From: Candidatus Eremiobacteraceae bacterium
GTDB taxonomy: Bacteria > Vulcanimicrobiota > Vulcanimicrobiia > Eremiobacterales > Eremiobacteraceae
DNA: 64,000 nt
Reading direction: 5' to 3'
NCBI GenBank assembly: GCA_035314825.1
Contig: DATFYX010000071.1
Coordinates: 1-64,000 of the forward strand
Shown here: positions 19,258 to 29,886 of the stretch, in pieces
How the letters are laid out: each line of letters starts with the position of its first letter
How positions within the stretch are numbered: position 1 is the first letter of the stretch
Made by a program: the position numbers and the translations under genes
The notes under the pieces: generated by a model
Seen by the model: the letters and a program-made list of their open reading frames with translations, nothing else
What the model was told of the DNA's origin: nothing
The model's database searches: none

Positions 19258-20985
19258 CTAGACTTCCATGACGACCGGCACGATCATCGGCCGGCGTTTC
19301 GTGCGATCGTAGATGAACTTCTGCAGGCCCTTGTGCACGTGCTCACGGATCGCGGTCCACTCGGTGAGGCCTGCGCGCGCTCCGCTCTCCATGATGTCGA
19401 CCGCCGCGCGGCGGACTTCCTCGAGCACGCCGTCGCGTTCGCCCGCCTGGCCGAACGTGAAGCCGCGCGACGTGATGTACGGACCGGCAAGCACCTTGCC
19501 GTCCGAGCTGTCCACCGAGACGGTCACGACGATCATGCCGTCGACCGATAGATGCTTGCGGTCCCGCAGCACGACCTCGCCGACGTCGCCGACGCCCAAT
19601 CCGTCGACGTAGACCGGGCCGCCGTAGATCCGTCCGACCTTCTCGGCACCACCGGTCGTATATTGGACGACTTCACCGTTGTCCACGACGAAGATGTGTG
19701 AAGCTTCGACGCCGGTCTGCTGCGCGAGGCGCGCGTGCTGCACGAGCATACGGTACTCGCCGTGCACGGGCATGAAGTATTTCGGCTTGGTGAGGTTGAG
19801 CATCATGAGCAGCTCTTCTTGGCAGCCGTGGCCCGATACGTGCGCCATGCGCTGGCGGCCGTAGATGACGTCCACGCCCAACTTGAAGAGGTTGTTGATC
19901 GTGCGCCCGATGCTGCGTTCGTTGCCGGGGATGGGCGTCGCCGACAGGATCACCGTGTCGCCGCTGACGAGCTTGACGCGACGATGATCGCGAGCGGCCA
20001 TGCGCACCAACGCCGAGGTCGGTTCGCCTTGGCTGCCGGTCGTGCAGATGACCAATTTGTTCGGCGGATAGTCGTCTATCTCGTGTTCGCGGATCTGCTG
20101 GCCGGGCGCGAGCGTCAAGTAGCCGTGTTCGATCGCGATGTTCGAGACGTTGAGCATGCTGCGCCCGACGAAGCACACTTTGCGGTCGTACTTGGCGGCG
20201 GCGTCCACGGTCTGTTGGAGGCGCGGCACGTTGGAAGCGAACATGGTGACGATGATGCGCCCGTCGCAGTGCGCGAAGATGTCGTTGAAGGTCTCGCCGA
20301 CGACGCGCTCCGACGGCGTGTGGCCCGGCGTCTCGGCATTGGTCGAGTCGGAGCACAGCAGCAGCACGCCTTCTTCGCCGTACTGCGCGAGCGTGGCGAT
20401 ATCGGACGGATGGCCGTCGATCGGCGTCTGGTCGAACTTGAAGTCGCCGGTGTGGACGACCGTGCCGACCGGCGTCTGCAGCGCGATCGAACACGACCCG
20501 GCGACGCTGTGCGTGATCGAGATGAAATCCGCGGTGAACGATCCGAGATGGATCTCTTCGCCTGGCTCGACGACGTGCAGATCCGCGCGATCCAGCAGCT
20601 TGTGCTCTTTGAGCTTGCCGCGCAGCAGCGCGATGGTGACGTCGGTGCCGAACACCGGCACGTTGAGCTGGGCGAGGAAGTAGGCGACACCGCCGATGTG
20701 GTCCTCATGCGCGTGGGTCAGCAGCAGGCCGCGCACTTTGGACTTGCGTTCGAGCAAGTACGAGATGTCGTTGATGACGAGATCGACGCCGAGCATCTCT
20801 TCTTCTGGGAACTGGACGCCGGCGTCGATGACGACGATGTCGTCGTTAATCTCGTAGACGGACATGTTGCGGCCGATCTCGCCGCAGCCGCCCAGCGGAA
20901 CGACCCGCAGATACGGGCCGGTGGGGGTCTTGGTTACGCCTTCTTCGCCTTGGCGCGGCGAGAGCGCGAAATATTCATGTTGCAT
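19258..20985 (-). CDS. rnj: Ribonuclease J
   Basis: A metallo-beta-lactamase/beta-CASP ribonuclease with 5'-3' exo- and endonuclease activity, central to mRNA turnover in many bacteria without RNase E. In 575 residues it has the metal motif HAHEDH (91-96), GDFKFDQTP (motif III region), CSDSTNAETPGHTPSE, the beta-CASP segment TTGSQGEP, and the C-terminal PVHGEYRML motif. The length is slightly above B. subtilis RNase J1, with a short extension of about 20 residues at the N-terminus. Confidence 0.95.
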   Translation of the reverse strand: MQHEYFALSPRQGEEGVTKTPTGPYLRVVPLGGCGEIGRNMSVYEINDDIVVIDAGVQFPEEEMLGVDLVINDISYLLERKSKVRGLLLTHAHEDHIGGVAYFLAQLNVPVFGTDVTIALLRGKLKEHKLLDRADLHVVEPGEEIHLGSFTADFISITHSVAGSCSIALQTPVGTVVHTGDFKFDQTPIDGHPSDIATLAQYGEEGVLLLCSDSTNAETPGHTPSERVVGETFNDIFAHCDGRIIVTMFASNVPRLQQTVDAAAKYDRKVCFVGRSMLNVSNIAIEHGYLTLAPGQQIREHEIDDYPPNKLVICTTGSQGEPTSALVRMAARDHRRVKLVSGDTVILSATPIPGNERSIGRTINNLFKLGVDVIYGRQRMAHVSGHGCQEELLMMLNLTKPKYFMPVHGEYRMLVQHARLAQQTGVEASHIFVVDNGEVVQYTTGGAEKVGRIYGGPVYVDGLGVGDVGEVVLRDRKHLSVDGMIVVTVSVDSSDGKVLAGPYITSRGFTFGQAGERDGVLEEVRRAAVDIMESGARAGLTEWTAIREHVHKGLQKFIYDRTKRRPMIVPVVMEV

Positions 20986-21064
20986 GCCTTATCAGAGTTA
21001 AGGCGCGAGCGGCGCGAGGCCTGCAGTGACGGGCCTGCGCGCCCCGTTTGCCGCGACTTGTATC

Positions 21065-21583
21065 CTAAGGCGTCGCGCTCCATGTCACCGAGCTCGGTCT
21101 CCCGCGTGACGGGCTCAGCAGTTCAATCCGGCGCGACGCGCCTGGTTCGAGCGGCTCAAGTGCGACGCTGACCCGTAGCACCTCGCCATCGCTCGTTCGC
21201 AGGCGCGCGGTGAGCACCCGTGACACCTGCGCCTTCGACGCGTTGCGCACGGTCGCGCGGATGATCGGACTGCCCAAGAAATCCAACGTCACCGTCGTCG
21301 GCCCGACGAGCACCCCGCCGCCGACGTCCACCGCTGACGCGTCGGCGAACAACGGCGTTTCGGTGTGCGACTTGGCGAGGAACGCGAAGAGCATCGCTTG
21401 GCGCCGTTCGAGCATCTTGATGCGCGCCAGCCGGATGACTCGGCGCCGCAAGGCGCGCTCCTGCGCGACGGATGGACCGATCGAGAACGCCGCCAGCGGC
21501 GGCGGACGATGCGGTTTCTTCCTATAGATAGCGGGCGGCTGTGCAGCCAGCGCGCCCGCGGCCACGAGTGCGACGATGAACAT
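21065..21583 (-). CDS. Small secreted protein of unknown function
   Basis: A 172-residue product from the ATG at 21583, which starts a plausible signal peptide (MFIVALVAAGALAAQP). The mature part has a basic, arginine-rich helix (about residues 50-75) and then a beta-rich domain from about residue 85 (GGGVLVGPTTVTLDFLGSP, ATVRNASKAQVSRVLTARLR). The latter resembles an immunoglobulin-like or FxLYD-type fold, a weak impression. The frame is open to 21751 but the extra residues look non-coding. It is divergent from the exporter operon and 79 bases upstream of the RNase J gene. Confidence 0.6.
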   Translation of the reverse strand: MFIVALVAAGALAAQPPAIYRKKPHRPPPLAAFSIGPSVAQERALRRRVIRLARIKMLERRQAMLFAFLAKSHTETPLFADASAVDVGGGVLVGPTTVTLDFLGSPIIRATVRNASKAQVSRVLTARLRTSDGEVLRVSVALEPLEPGASRRIELLSPSRGRPSSVTWSATP

Positions 21584-21796
21584 GCCCTGCTCATCCCCCA
21601 CCTGCCGCGCGTCGTCAAGACTCGGCGCCGCCCCCTCAAATGCTCCACCGAAGCGGGCAAGCGCGACGTTTAGGTCACGCCGCGGGATGTGCTGCGTCCG
21701 GTTGGCGAAATCGCTCCGCCAGGACAGGCACGGAGCGGACAAATGACGCAATTATGGATGTCGGCGCCTAAGACGACGCCCGAAGGGGAGACGCAC

Positions 21797-22495
21797 GTGA
21801 GCACTCGGATATTCGTTTCTGCCGCCGCGGGCTTCGCGGCCATCGCGGCCGCCGCCGCGACGGCGCAGGCGGCGCTTCCGCCAGACGGCACCTACGATTA
21901 TTCGCTGCGCCAGGGCGACTCGGTCATCGCCACCAGCACGGTGACGGTGAGGCGCTCGGGCAGCGTCACCAGCATCCGCGAGACCCAGACGGTCAATCAA
22001 ACCGCCGTGGGCACGGTGCAGCTCACCGCCGACCTGACCGTCATCGCGGACTCGCTGACGCCGCTGTCGTTTGACGGCTCGACCATGTCGTCGGGCAAGA
22101 CGCAAGAGGTCAAATTCGCGTACTCCGGCGGCAGCGGTTATTTCATCCAGAATGGCGAGCGCTTGAGCGTGCCCGTCAAGATGATCTTTGGAACGCAGGC
22201 GATGATCGTGCAGGACCAATCGCTTGTGCTCAGCTTCCTCACCCTGCCGGCCGTGCTGCAAGCGACCAAGGCGAACAGTCTCACGGTGGCGGTGCCGACT
22301 GCCTCGCGCATCTTCGCAATCACGGTCGACCCGGCGCCGCAGAACAAACCGTCGGGCCTGCCGGCGGCCGATGTGGCGGTCGCCATAGCTTCCCCGATCG
22401 CATATTCGGTCTGGTTCGATCCGAATACGGGCGTCGTCGACGAGATCGACGTGCCCTCGCAATCGCTCGTCATCAGTTTGACCAAACATCCTTGA
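21797..22495 (+). CDS. Exported protein of unknown function, first gene of exporter operon
   Basis: A 232-residue product with a GTG start at 21797 preceded by AAGGGGAG. A signal peptide covers about residues 1-26 (FVSAAAGFAAIAAAAATAQA). The mature protein is beta-rich (DGTYDYSLRQGDSVIATSTV, FAYSGGSGYFIQ) with no recognised family; alternating short strands could indicate a lipid- or ligand-binding barrel. It ends 19 bases before the Yip1-like gene and is probably cotranscribed with the exporter genes, perhaps as a periplasmic accessory. Confidence 0.7.
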   Translation: MSTRIFVSAAAGFAAIAAAAATAQAALPPDGTYDYSLRQGDSVIATSTVTVRRSGSVTSIRETQTVNQTAVGTVQLTADLTVIADSLTPLSFDGSTMSSGKTQEVKFAYSGGSGYFIQNGERLSVPVKMIFGTQAMIVQDQSLVLSFLTLPAVLQATKANSLTVAVPTASRIFAITVDPAPQNKPSGLPAADVAVAIASPIAYSVWFDPNTGVVDEIDVPSQSLVISLTKHP

Positions 22496-22514
22496 ACATG
22501 TCTAAGGAGGGGCA

Positions 22515-23246
22515 ATGAGCAGCGCACCGGAGACGATCGCACAACCGCCTGCAGAGCAAGCCAATGGCTTCGTGACGTACCTGAAGGTCCTGTACGCGCC
22601 GGGCGAAGCGTTCGCCACGCTGGCCCGGGTGCCGACATGGGGTTGGGCTGCGGTCATCGGCATCATCTTGACGGTGCTGGGCACCATCATCGTCATGCCG
22701 GCGACGCTGCACTTCATCCACATCACCCAGGAGGCGCAGCTCGCGCAGATGAGCGCCGACAAAGCCGCGACCGCGCGCGAAGCGATGTCGAAGATCCCGG
22801 AGGCGGTCTATTCCGTGTCCGGCGTCGTCGGCGCCGTGATCGGACCGTGGATCTACTGGCTGGTCGGTGCGCTGATCTATATGATCGGCGCTGCGCTGGG
22901 CGGCGGTGAAGCGCGCTTCAAGAGCGCCTGGGTCATAGCGGTCAATCTGTACATCATCCCCGCCCTCGGCACCATCGTGGCGGGCGTCATCGTCATGCTG
23001 CGCGGCGTGGAGAACGTCAACTCATCCGCCGATCTGTACGGACTGCCGTCGCTCGCCATGTTCGTGCACGGCTCGCCCAAGCTCGCGGGGTTCTTGTATG
23101 GGTTCAACGTCGTCAGCATCTGGTTCTTCATCGTCGCCGTGATCGCGCTGGAGCAGGTCATGAAGATGGGTCGCGTTCCCGCCATCATCACGGTCGCCGT
23201 CATCGCGCTGCTCGGGGCCGGTGTGTTGGCACTCACAGCGAAATGA
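22515..23246 (+). CDS. Yip1-family membrane protein
   Basis: A 243-residue integral membrane protein with five predicted hydrophobic segments (about residues 43-65, 103-128, 140-162, 197-215, 223-241). It fits the Yip1/DUF1282-like architecture: a soluble start with YLKVLYAPGEAFATLARVPTW, then helices. Bacterial Yip1 proteins often accompany ABC exporters, but their role is unclear. AAGGAGG lies 4 bases before the ATG. Its stop overlaps the tolC-like start (ATGA). Confidence 0.75.
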   Translation: MSSAPETIAQPPAEQANGFVTYLKVLYAPGEAFATLARVPTWGWAAVIGIILTVLGTIIVMPATLHFIHITQEAQLAQMSADKAATAREAMSKIPEAVYSVSGVVGAVIGPWIYWLVGALIYMIGAALGGGEARFKSAWVIAVNLYIIPALGTIVAGVIVMLRGVENVNSSADLYGLPSLAMFVHGSPKLAGFLYGFNVVSIWFFIVAVIALEQVMKMGRVPAIITVAVIALLGAGVLALTAK

Positions 23247-24637
23247 CCGCACGCGCGCTGTTCGCTGCCGCCGCACTCGCGGCGTGGGCTGGTCCAGCTC
23301 TCGCTGCGCCGGCGCCGGCACCTGCGCCGTCCGGCTCGCCGACGCAGCCGATGACGCTGGCGCAAGCCGTCGACTTCGGCTTGGCGCACAACTCCTCAGT
23401 GCTCAAAGCCGTCGCGTCGGCCGCCGAGGCAGGCGCAACCTTGGCTACCGCGCGAGCCCTTACGCTGCCGACCGTCGCCGGCGAGCTGCAGAATCAGATG
23501 GACAAGAGCACCGGCCTTGGCCAATACGCGGTGATCGGCGTGGCGCCGGCGCCCAACTTCTCGCAGAACACCGCGGCGGTCACCGGCACCTTCAACGGCA
23601 TCAACCTCACGAACATCTACCAAGCGCGCGCTGACAAACAAGCGTACGACCAAGCCAACGAGCAGCTCTATCTGGCCCGCGAGCAGTCGATCTCGGACAC
23701 CGAAACCTCGTTCTACAAACTCGTGCAGGACCGCCAGCTCACCGAGGTCGCGGACGAGAACGTCAACTACAACCGTGCGCTGACCCAGATCGCCGAAGCC
23801 AACTACAAAGCCGGCAAGGTCGCGGGTCTGGACGAGCTCAAGGCCCAAGTCGCATACACCACCGCGCTTGAGCAGCTCGCGTCCGCCAGCGCGGACGAAG
23901 AGGATGCGCGCGAGAATCTCGCCCAGCTCATCAACGCGCCGATCGGCCAGCAGTTCGCGCTGCCGCAGGCGCCGCCCGAGCCGCCTCTCCCGAATCTCGA
24001 CCAAAAAGTGCTCGACCAGGTCGCGCTGGCGAACCGCCCGGAGATCGCGGTCGCGCAAGCGCAACTCACCAGCGCCGTGATCGCGAACTACCAAGTCGAC
24101 GCGCCCAATCGCCCGAATCTCGCGCTCAACGGGGCGTGGGGCAACCAAGTGTCTCCCACCAACAACGCGCAGTTCTACAACCAATGCGTCAGCGAAGGTT
24201 TTCCGCCGTCGTCGTGCGGACCGGGCGGTTCGCATTTCTACGAGATCTCGATCGTCTCGCAATGGACCTTGCCGTTGATCGACTACGGCACCGTCCATGC
24301 CGGTCACGCGAGCGCGCACCGGCAGATCGACGCGCAGACCACCAACCTGCTCAGCGCCAAGCAGCAGGCGATCATCGACGTCGACCAGGCCGTGCGCCGG
24401 ATACTCGTCGAGCGCCAGAACCTGACGTTGGCCACGAGCAACGTCGGAGTCGCGCGCCAAGCAGCGTTGATCTCTGCCGTGCAATACAAGGTAGGCCTCG
24501 CGACGCAGACCGATGTGGCCGCTGCGCAGCAGTCATACTTGACGGCGGCGCGCGATCTGCTCACGGCGCAAGTGGAATACGTGCTCGGCATCGTGCGCTT
24601 GAAGCTCGCGACCGGCACGCTGACAGGGGCGGTATGA
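23243..24637 (+). CDS. TolC-family outer-membrane efflux protein
   Basis: A 464-residue outer-membrane factor with a signal peptide (about residues 1-25) and two OEP repeats built of long alpha-helices. Typical segments are MTLAQAVDFGLAHNSSVLKA, LDELKAQVAYTTALEQLASA and, in the second half, VGLATQTDVAAAQQSYLTAA. It forms the trimeric outer-membrane channel for the adaptor and permeases encoded next. It is evidence for an outer membrane. Coupled to its neighbours by ATGA overlaps at both ends. Confidence 0.92.
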   Translation: MTARALFAAAALAAWAGPALAAPAPAPAPSGSPTQPMTLAQAVDFGLAHNSSVLKAVASAAEAGATLATARALTLPTVAGELQNQMDKSTGLGQYAVIGVAPAPNFSQNTAAVTGTFNGINLTNIYQARADKQAYDQANEQLYLAREQSISDTETSFYKLVQDRQLTEVADENVNYNRALTQIAEANYKAGKVAGLDELKAQVAYTTALEQLASASADEEDARENLAQLINAPIGQQFALPQAPPEPPLPNLDQKVLDQVALANRPEIAVAQAQLTSAVIANYQVDAPNRPNLALNGAWGNQVSPTNNAQFYNQCVSEGFPPSSCGPGGSHFYEISIVSQWTLPLIDYGTVHAGHASAHRQIDAQTTNLLSAKQQAIIDVDQAVRRILVERQNLTLATSNVGVARQAALISAVQYKVGLATQTDVAAAQQSYLTAARDLLTAQVEYVLGIVRLKLATGTLTGAV

Positions 24638-26064
24638 AGAAGATCTGGGCCAACACGCGCTGGCGCATCGCCATCATCGTGGCGGCGGTGCTGCTGATCA
24701 TCGGCATCGGAGTCGCCGGACGGCACGGACCCGAGGCCGTCGAGACCACGACGGTCGTGATGAAGCCGACGACGCTGACGGTGAAGCTACCGGAGAACGG
24801 CGTGCTCTCGCGACCGCAGACGACCACCATCTCCGCCGCCTCGACCGGCAATATCCAGCAGATCGGCGTGCGCGAGGGTCAACGCGTGCGCAAAGGCGAC
24901 CTGCTCATGAAGCTCGACGACCGGGAGATCGCCAGCACGGTCGCCGCCGATCAAGCTTCCGTCGCCCAAGCGCAGGCCACGCTCTCTGGCGCGCAAGCCA
25001 GGCTGGAAGCCGACATCAACGCCAAGAGCGAAGGGCAGATCTCGGGCGGCCTTGGCGCTTCATCGATCGGTCTGTCCGGCGCGTCGCAGTTGGTCCAGGC
25101 TCAGCAAACGCTGACCTCGGCGAAGCTGAGCCTGCAGACCGCGAAGGAGACGTACGACGCCGACCAAGAGCTGTACAAGATCAACGGCTTGCCGCGCCAG
25201 CAGCTCGACAAGGACAAGGCCGCCTACGATGAGGCGGTGGCCAACCAGCAGGCGGCGCAGCGGCAGTACGATCTGCTCAAGGTCCAGCTGCGCGAGACCG
25301 GCGGTCAGCTCGATTCGCAGATCTCGGCCGACCGCATCTCGCTGGCCAGCGCGCAGGCTCAGGTCGCGTCGGCCCAGGCGACGCTGGCTCTGCACTCGTC
25401 CAATCTCTCAGACACCGAGGTGCGCGCTCCGTTCGACGGCGTCATCCAGCAATTGGGCAGCGCGCCCACCACGGGTTCGACGGCGCCGCTCGCCGTCGGC
25501 GACGCGATCACGCCCGGCGAAGTGCTTTTCACCATCGCCGGCGCGGGGCCGATGGTCGTCAAGGCGCAAGTCGACGAACAGGACATCATCAACGTGAAAG
25601 TCGGCCAGCACGCGATCGTCACCGGCGAAGATTTCCCGGGCCACTCGCTGCCCGGCGCGGTCACGAACATCGCGGCGGTCGTGCTGCAAGTCAATCAAGC
25701 GGGCAACAGCGCGAAGAACGTCGAGACGACGATTTCGCTGGATCGCGATTATGCGTTCCTGCGCGCCGGCATGTCGTGCGATGTCGACATCATCACCGGC
25801 AAGGCCGACGGGGCGCTGGTCGCCCCGCTGGCCGCGATCCTTGACGACGGCGGCAAGCACTACGTGTTCGTCGTGAAAGACGGCAAAGCCGGCAAGGTCG
25901 AGGTCAGCAAGGGCCTTGCAAGCGACACGGACGTGGTGATCACCAAGGGGCTCAAGAGCGGCGACGCCGTCGCGACGACCAACGTCAAGCTGCTCAAGGA
26001 TGGCGCCAAGGTGAAGGCGACGCCGGCCGCGTCGCCGTCGCCGAGCGCATCGCCGGGCTCGTGA
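24634..26064 (+). CDS. Periplasmic adaptor / membrane-fusion protein (HlyD/MacA type)
   Basis: A 476-residue protein with one N-terminal transmembrane helix (about residues 11-28), a split lipoyl/barrel-sandwich domain (first half GNIQQIGVREGQRVRKGDLL; second half RAPFDGVIQQLG), and a long alpha-helical hairpin of about 190 residues between them with coiled-coil periodicity. A beta-barrel follows (VVKAQVDEQDIINVKVGQHA). A low-complexity Ala/Ser/Pro tail closes it. It bridges the TolC protein to the MacB-like permeases. The ATG overlaps the tolC-like stop; a longer open frame upstream is the shadow of tolC. Confidence 0.93.
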   Translation: MKKIWANTRWRIAIIVAAVLLIIGIGVAGRHGPEAVETTTVVMKPTTLTVKLPENGVLSRPQTTTISAASTGNIQQIGVREGQRVRKGDLLMKLDDREIASTVAADQASVAQAQATLSGAQARLEADINAKSEGQISGGLGASSIGLSGASQLVQAQQTLTSAKLSLQTAKETYDADQELYKINGLPRQQLDKDKAAYDEAVANQQAAQRQYDLLKVQLRETGGQLDSQISADRISLASAQAQVASAQATLALHSSNLSDTEVRAPFDGVIQQLGSAPTTGSTAPLAVGDAITPGEVLFTIAGAGPMVVKAQVDEQDIINVKVGQHAIVTGEDFPGHSLPGAVTNIAAVVLQVNQAGNSAKNVETTISLDRDYAFLRAGMSCDVDIITGKADGALVAPLAAILDDGGKHYVFVVKDGKAGKVEVSKGLASDTDVVITKGLKSGDAVATTNVKLLKDGAKVKATPAASPSPSASPGS

Positions 26065-27260
26065 AGCTCTGGGAGTTCTTCGGTGCGGCGTTCGAGACGC
26101 TGTGGGCCAACCGCGCGCGCTCGATCCTCACGATGATCGGCATCGTCATCGGCACCGCGGCGGTCATCGCGATCTTCGCGCTCGGACAAAGCGCCTCGTC
26201 TGCGATGGGTGTGACCTTGGGGATGTTCGGCGATCAAGGCATCATCATTCTTCCCGATACCGGCGCGCGCCGTCTCAAGACCGTGCAGCTGCAATGGCAG
26301 GACGTCGCGATCGTGCGAGATGCCTGCTCCCGCTGCCTCAAAGTGTTCCCGTTCTACGATGAGTTCGTCACGATCCGCTCCGGCCACACCAACGACGCCT
26401 ACGAGCTGCAGTCCGACACCGACTACATCGTCGACAAGCTGCCCATGGCGGAAGGGCGGCGCTTCACCAGCGACGACATCGATGGCGCCCGTCAGGTGGC
26501 CGATCTCTTCATGCCGGCCAAACAGCGGCTGTTCGGCGACGGACCGGCGGTCGGAAAATACGTGCGCGTCGCGGAGCGACGGTTCTTGGTCGTCGGCGTG
26601 TACGCGCCGATCAGCGCCGGCATCCTCAGCGGCGCGGCCGGCAGCGACTACACGATCAACATCCCGTACACCGCATACCACCATCTGGCGAACTCGCAGA
26701 TCACGTACCTTCAAGTCTACCCCAAACCGGGGGAATCCTCGGGCGCCGTCATCGATGACGTCGTGGGCATCCTCAAACGCGTGCACGGCTCGCGCGCCGC
26801 GTTCGAAGGCCAAGATTTCTCGCAGCAGGCGTCGATATTCCTCAGCGTTATCGCCTACGTCGCGATCGGCATCTCGGCCATCGGCTTCATCGCATTGGTC
26901 GTCGGCGGCATCGGCGTCATGAACATCATGCTCGTGTCGGTCATCGAGCGCACGCGCGAGATCGGTATCCGCAAGGCGATCGGCGCCTCGCGCCGCGACA
27001 TCATGTGGCAGTTCCTCGCTGAGGCGATCGCCATCACGCTGATCGGCGGACTCATCGGCACCCTCGTCGGCGTCGCGGTGGCGCTGGCGGCGAACTCGTA
27101 CATCGCGGGCGGCTTCGCAGGCCACGCCGGCTCGATCAACTGGTTCCCGATCCTGACGGCATCGGTCGGTTTCTCGGTGCTCATCGGTATCTTCTTCGGC
27201 ACCTACCCCGCGGCGCGCGCGGCCGGCCTCTCGCCGATCGAATGCCTGCGCCATGAGTAA
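26061..27260 (+). CDS. MacB/FtsX-type ABC permease 1
   Basis: A 399-residue permease with the type VII (mechanotransmission) layout: one N-terminal helix (LTMIGIVIGTAAVIAIFALG), a large periplasmic core (about residues 50-270) and three C-terminal helices with the motif VIERTREIGIRKAIGASRRD. It lacks a fused ATPase, which is encoded two genes downstream. The core includes a Cys pair (RDACSRCLKV, near residue 90), absent from permease 2. GTG start in a GTGA overlap with the adaptor gene. Confidence 0.92.
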   Translation: MKLWEFFGAAFETLWANRARSILTMIGIVIGTAAVIAIFALGQSASSAMGVTLGMFGDQGIIILPDTGARRLKTVQLQWQDVAIVRDACSRCLKVFPFYDEFVTIRSGHTNDAYELQSDTDYIVDKLPMAEGRRFTSDDIDGARQVADLFMPAKQRLFGDGPAVGKYVRVAERRFLVVGVYAPISAGILSGAAGSDYTINIPYTAYHHLANSQITYLQVYPKPGESSGAVIDDVVGILKRVHGSRAAFEGQDFSQQASIFLSVIAYVAIGISAIGFIALVVGGIGVMNIMLVSVIERTREIGIRKAIGASRRDIMWQFLAEAIAITLIGGLIGTLVGVAVALAANSYIAGGFAGHAGSINWFPILTASVGFSVLIGIFFGTYPAARAAGLSPIECLRHE

Positions 27261-28456
27261 GATCGCCGAGTTCATCGGTCAAGCGCTCGACGTGCTGTGG
27301 CACAACCCGATGCGCTCGCTGCTCACCATGCTCGGACTCATCATCGGCGTCGGCTCGGTGATCGCGATCCTGGCGGTGGGCGACTCGACCACCAAGACGG
27401 TGCTCAACATCCTGTCGCCGTACTCGCTCGCGTCAGCGATCGTCTTCCCGAAGCAGCAGCAGCCCGACCCGCTGCTGGCCCAGATCCGCTACGACGACGC
27501 GCTGCGCTTGAAGCGCGAGCTGACCGACGCCAAGGACGTGCTGCCGGTCATGCTGCTGCCGATGGAGACGCGCGTCAACCATCAGGACAAGACGATCCGC
27601 GTGGTGACGGCCGGCGCGGGCCAAGGGACCGACACGACACCGCTTGCGGAAGGGCGCCTTTTCGACGATCAGGATCTTTCCGCGCATCGCCGGGTGGCGA
27701 TCCTATCGGCGCAGGCCCGTCACGAGCTGCTGGGCGACGAGGGCAGCGCGATCGGGCAGCTCATACGCCTCAACGGCAGCGATTTCGAGGTGGTCGGCGT
27801 TCAAGCCCCGCCGGTCGGAGGGGGGCTGCTCAGCACTGGCCAGGCCGGGCTGATCACCGTGACGATTCCCTACACGCTGATCCCGCAGCTCGGCTACACC
27901 TATGTCTTCGGGCTCACCATCGTCGCCCCGGACAGCTCGCAGCTCACGCACGTGGCGGACGAGGCGATCGCCGCGCTCAAGCGGATCCACGGTGAGCGCG
28001 CGCAGTACGAAGAGCGCGACATCAAGCAGCTCAACGACGGCATCCAACGGGTGTTCGGCATCCTCACAGGCGTCATCGGCGTGGTCGCGGGCATCTCGCT
28101 GATCGTGGGCGGAGTCGGCATCATGAACATCATGTTGGTGTCGGTCACCGAGCGCACGCGCGAGATCGGCATCCGCAAGGCTATCGGCGCGACGCGCGGC
28201 GACATCATCTTGCAATTCTTCGTCGAGGCGCTGCTGTTGTGCCTCATCGGAGGGCTGATCGGCATGCTCATCGGGGTGGGCCTGGCCGAACTCGTCATCC
28301 ACGTGTGGGTCAAGCAGCTCACGCCGAACCTCGTGTCGTTCGCATGGGGTCCTATCATCGCGGTGTCGATCCTGTTCTCGGCCGGCGTGGGCGTGCTCTT
28401 CGGCACGTACCCGGCTGTGCGCGCATCGTACCTCAACCCGATCGAGGCGCTGCGCT

Positions 28457-28464
<8 letters not shown>
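27253..28464 (+). CDS. MacB/FtsX-type ABC permease 2
   Basis: A 403-residue paralogue of the preceding permease with the same four-helix layout: LTMLGLIIGVGSVIAILAVG at the N-terminus, a periplasmic core, then VTERTREIGIRKAIGATRGD before the last helices. It overlaps permease 1 by 8 bases and the ATPase by 8 bases. The two differ clearly in the periplasmic core, so a heterodimeric permease is likely rather than two redundant homodimers. Confidence 0.92.
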
Positions 28465-29164
<700 letters not shown>

Positions 29165-29170
29165 ACTCGA

Positions 29171-29194
29171 CGGTCGAATAAATTCGACCGCTAC
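29171..29194. repeat. Palindrome copy 2 with CTAC tail
   Basis: Arms CGGTCGAA and TTCGACCG (29171-29178 and 29183-29190) around a TAAA loop, then CTAC. It lies between the convergent ATPase and NAD(P)-binding genes, where it could work as a bidirectional terminator or RNA hairpin. Confidence 0.85.
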
Positions 29195-29200
29195 GGCGCT

Positions 29201-29815
29201 TTAGTAGGCGATCACCAGGGCTTGGTGCACGTAGTCTTTACGCGGCAGCTCGCGCACGATGAAATCCGCCACGTCGGCGCGCGACACGCGCCAGCCGCCT
29301 TTCGGGGCCTCGCCGATCGCCAGCCGGTAGGCGCCGGTGCGCGGCCCGTCGCGCATGATCGGCGGGCGCACGATCGTCCAGTCGAGACCGCTCTTGAAGA
29401 TCGCCATCTCCTGGCGCTCTTTGTCCTCGTAGACCTCGCGCAGAAATAACGGTCGGACCACCTTATCGAAGAGGAAGCCGCCTTCGATGTCGGTCGCGGC
29501 GGTGATCACGATCAAGCGCTGCACTGCGTGGCGCTTCATCGCGTCTATGATGCGCGCGATGGATTCCGAGCAGACGGGATCGCGCTGGCCCGGCCCTGGC
29601 CCGACAGCAGAGACCACCGCCTCCTGACCGGCGACTGCGGCGTCCACTGCGCCGGCATCCAACACGTCGCCGACGACTACCCGCAACTTGGGGTGGTCGG
29701 GAGCCTCCGGAAAGCGCTCCCGGACAAAGGCGGTCACTGAGTGGCCTTTCTCAAGCGCCAGCTCGACCACCAGCCGGCCCGTCCTGCCTGACGCGCCGAA
29801 AACGACTACGTTCAT
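29201..29815 (-). CDS. NAD(P)-binding protein, atypical SDR / NmrA-like
   Basis: A 204-residue protein with a complete N-terminal Rossmann motif (VVVFGASGRTGRLVVELAL, GxxGxxG at residues 8-13) and the atypical-SDR segments VVSAVGPGPGQ, RLIVITAATDIEGG and LDWTIVRPPIMRDGP. It lacks the classical YxxxK pair. Relatives include NmrA-like sensors, flavin or biliverdin reductase-like enzymes and YwnB-like proteins. The substrate is unknown. It is divergent from the heat-shock operon across about 265 bases and convergent with the exporter operon. Confidence 0.85.
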   Translation of the reverse strand: MNVVVFGASGRTGRLVVELALEKGHSVTAFVRERFPEAPDHPKLRVVVGDVLDAGAVDAAVAGQEAVVSAVGPGPGQRDPVCSESIARIIDAMKRHAVQRLIVITAATDIEGGFLFDKVVRPLFLREVYEDKERQEMAIFKSGLDWTIVRPPIMRDGPRTGAYRLAIGEAPKGGWRVSRADVADFIVRELPRKDYVHQALVIAY

Positions 29816-29856
29816 AGTTTCACCGATGCGGGTGCGCGACTGTTCGCTACGTCTCC

Positions 29857-29886
29857 TTGACCGGTTAGCACTCTCAATGCTATAGT
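29857..29886 (+). promoter_or_regulatory. Candidate sigma-70-type promoter of the heat-shock operon
   Basis: A TTGACC -35 (29857-29862) and TATAGT -10 (29881-29886) are spaced by 18 bases. The CIRCE-like operator covers the spacer and the -10, so a bound repressor would block polymerase. This leaves a leader of about 190 bases before the htrA ATG. Confidence 0.6.

Noticed and set aside
24136-24633. Upstream extension of the membrane-fusion protein frame
   Set aside because: The frame is open over the tolC-like gene, but its translation there is shadow sequence. The real start is the ATG at 24634, which overlaps the tolC stop and precedes a membrane anchor.
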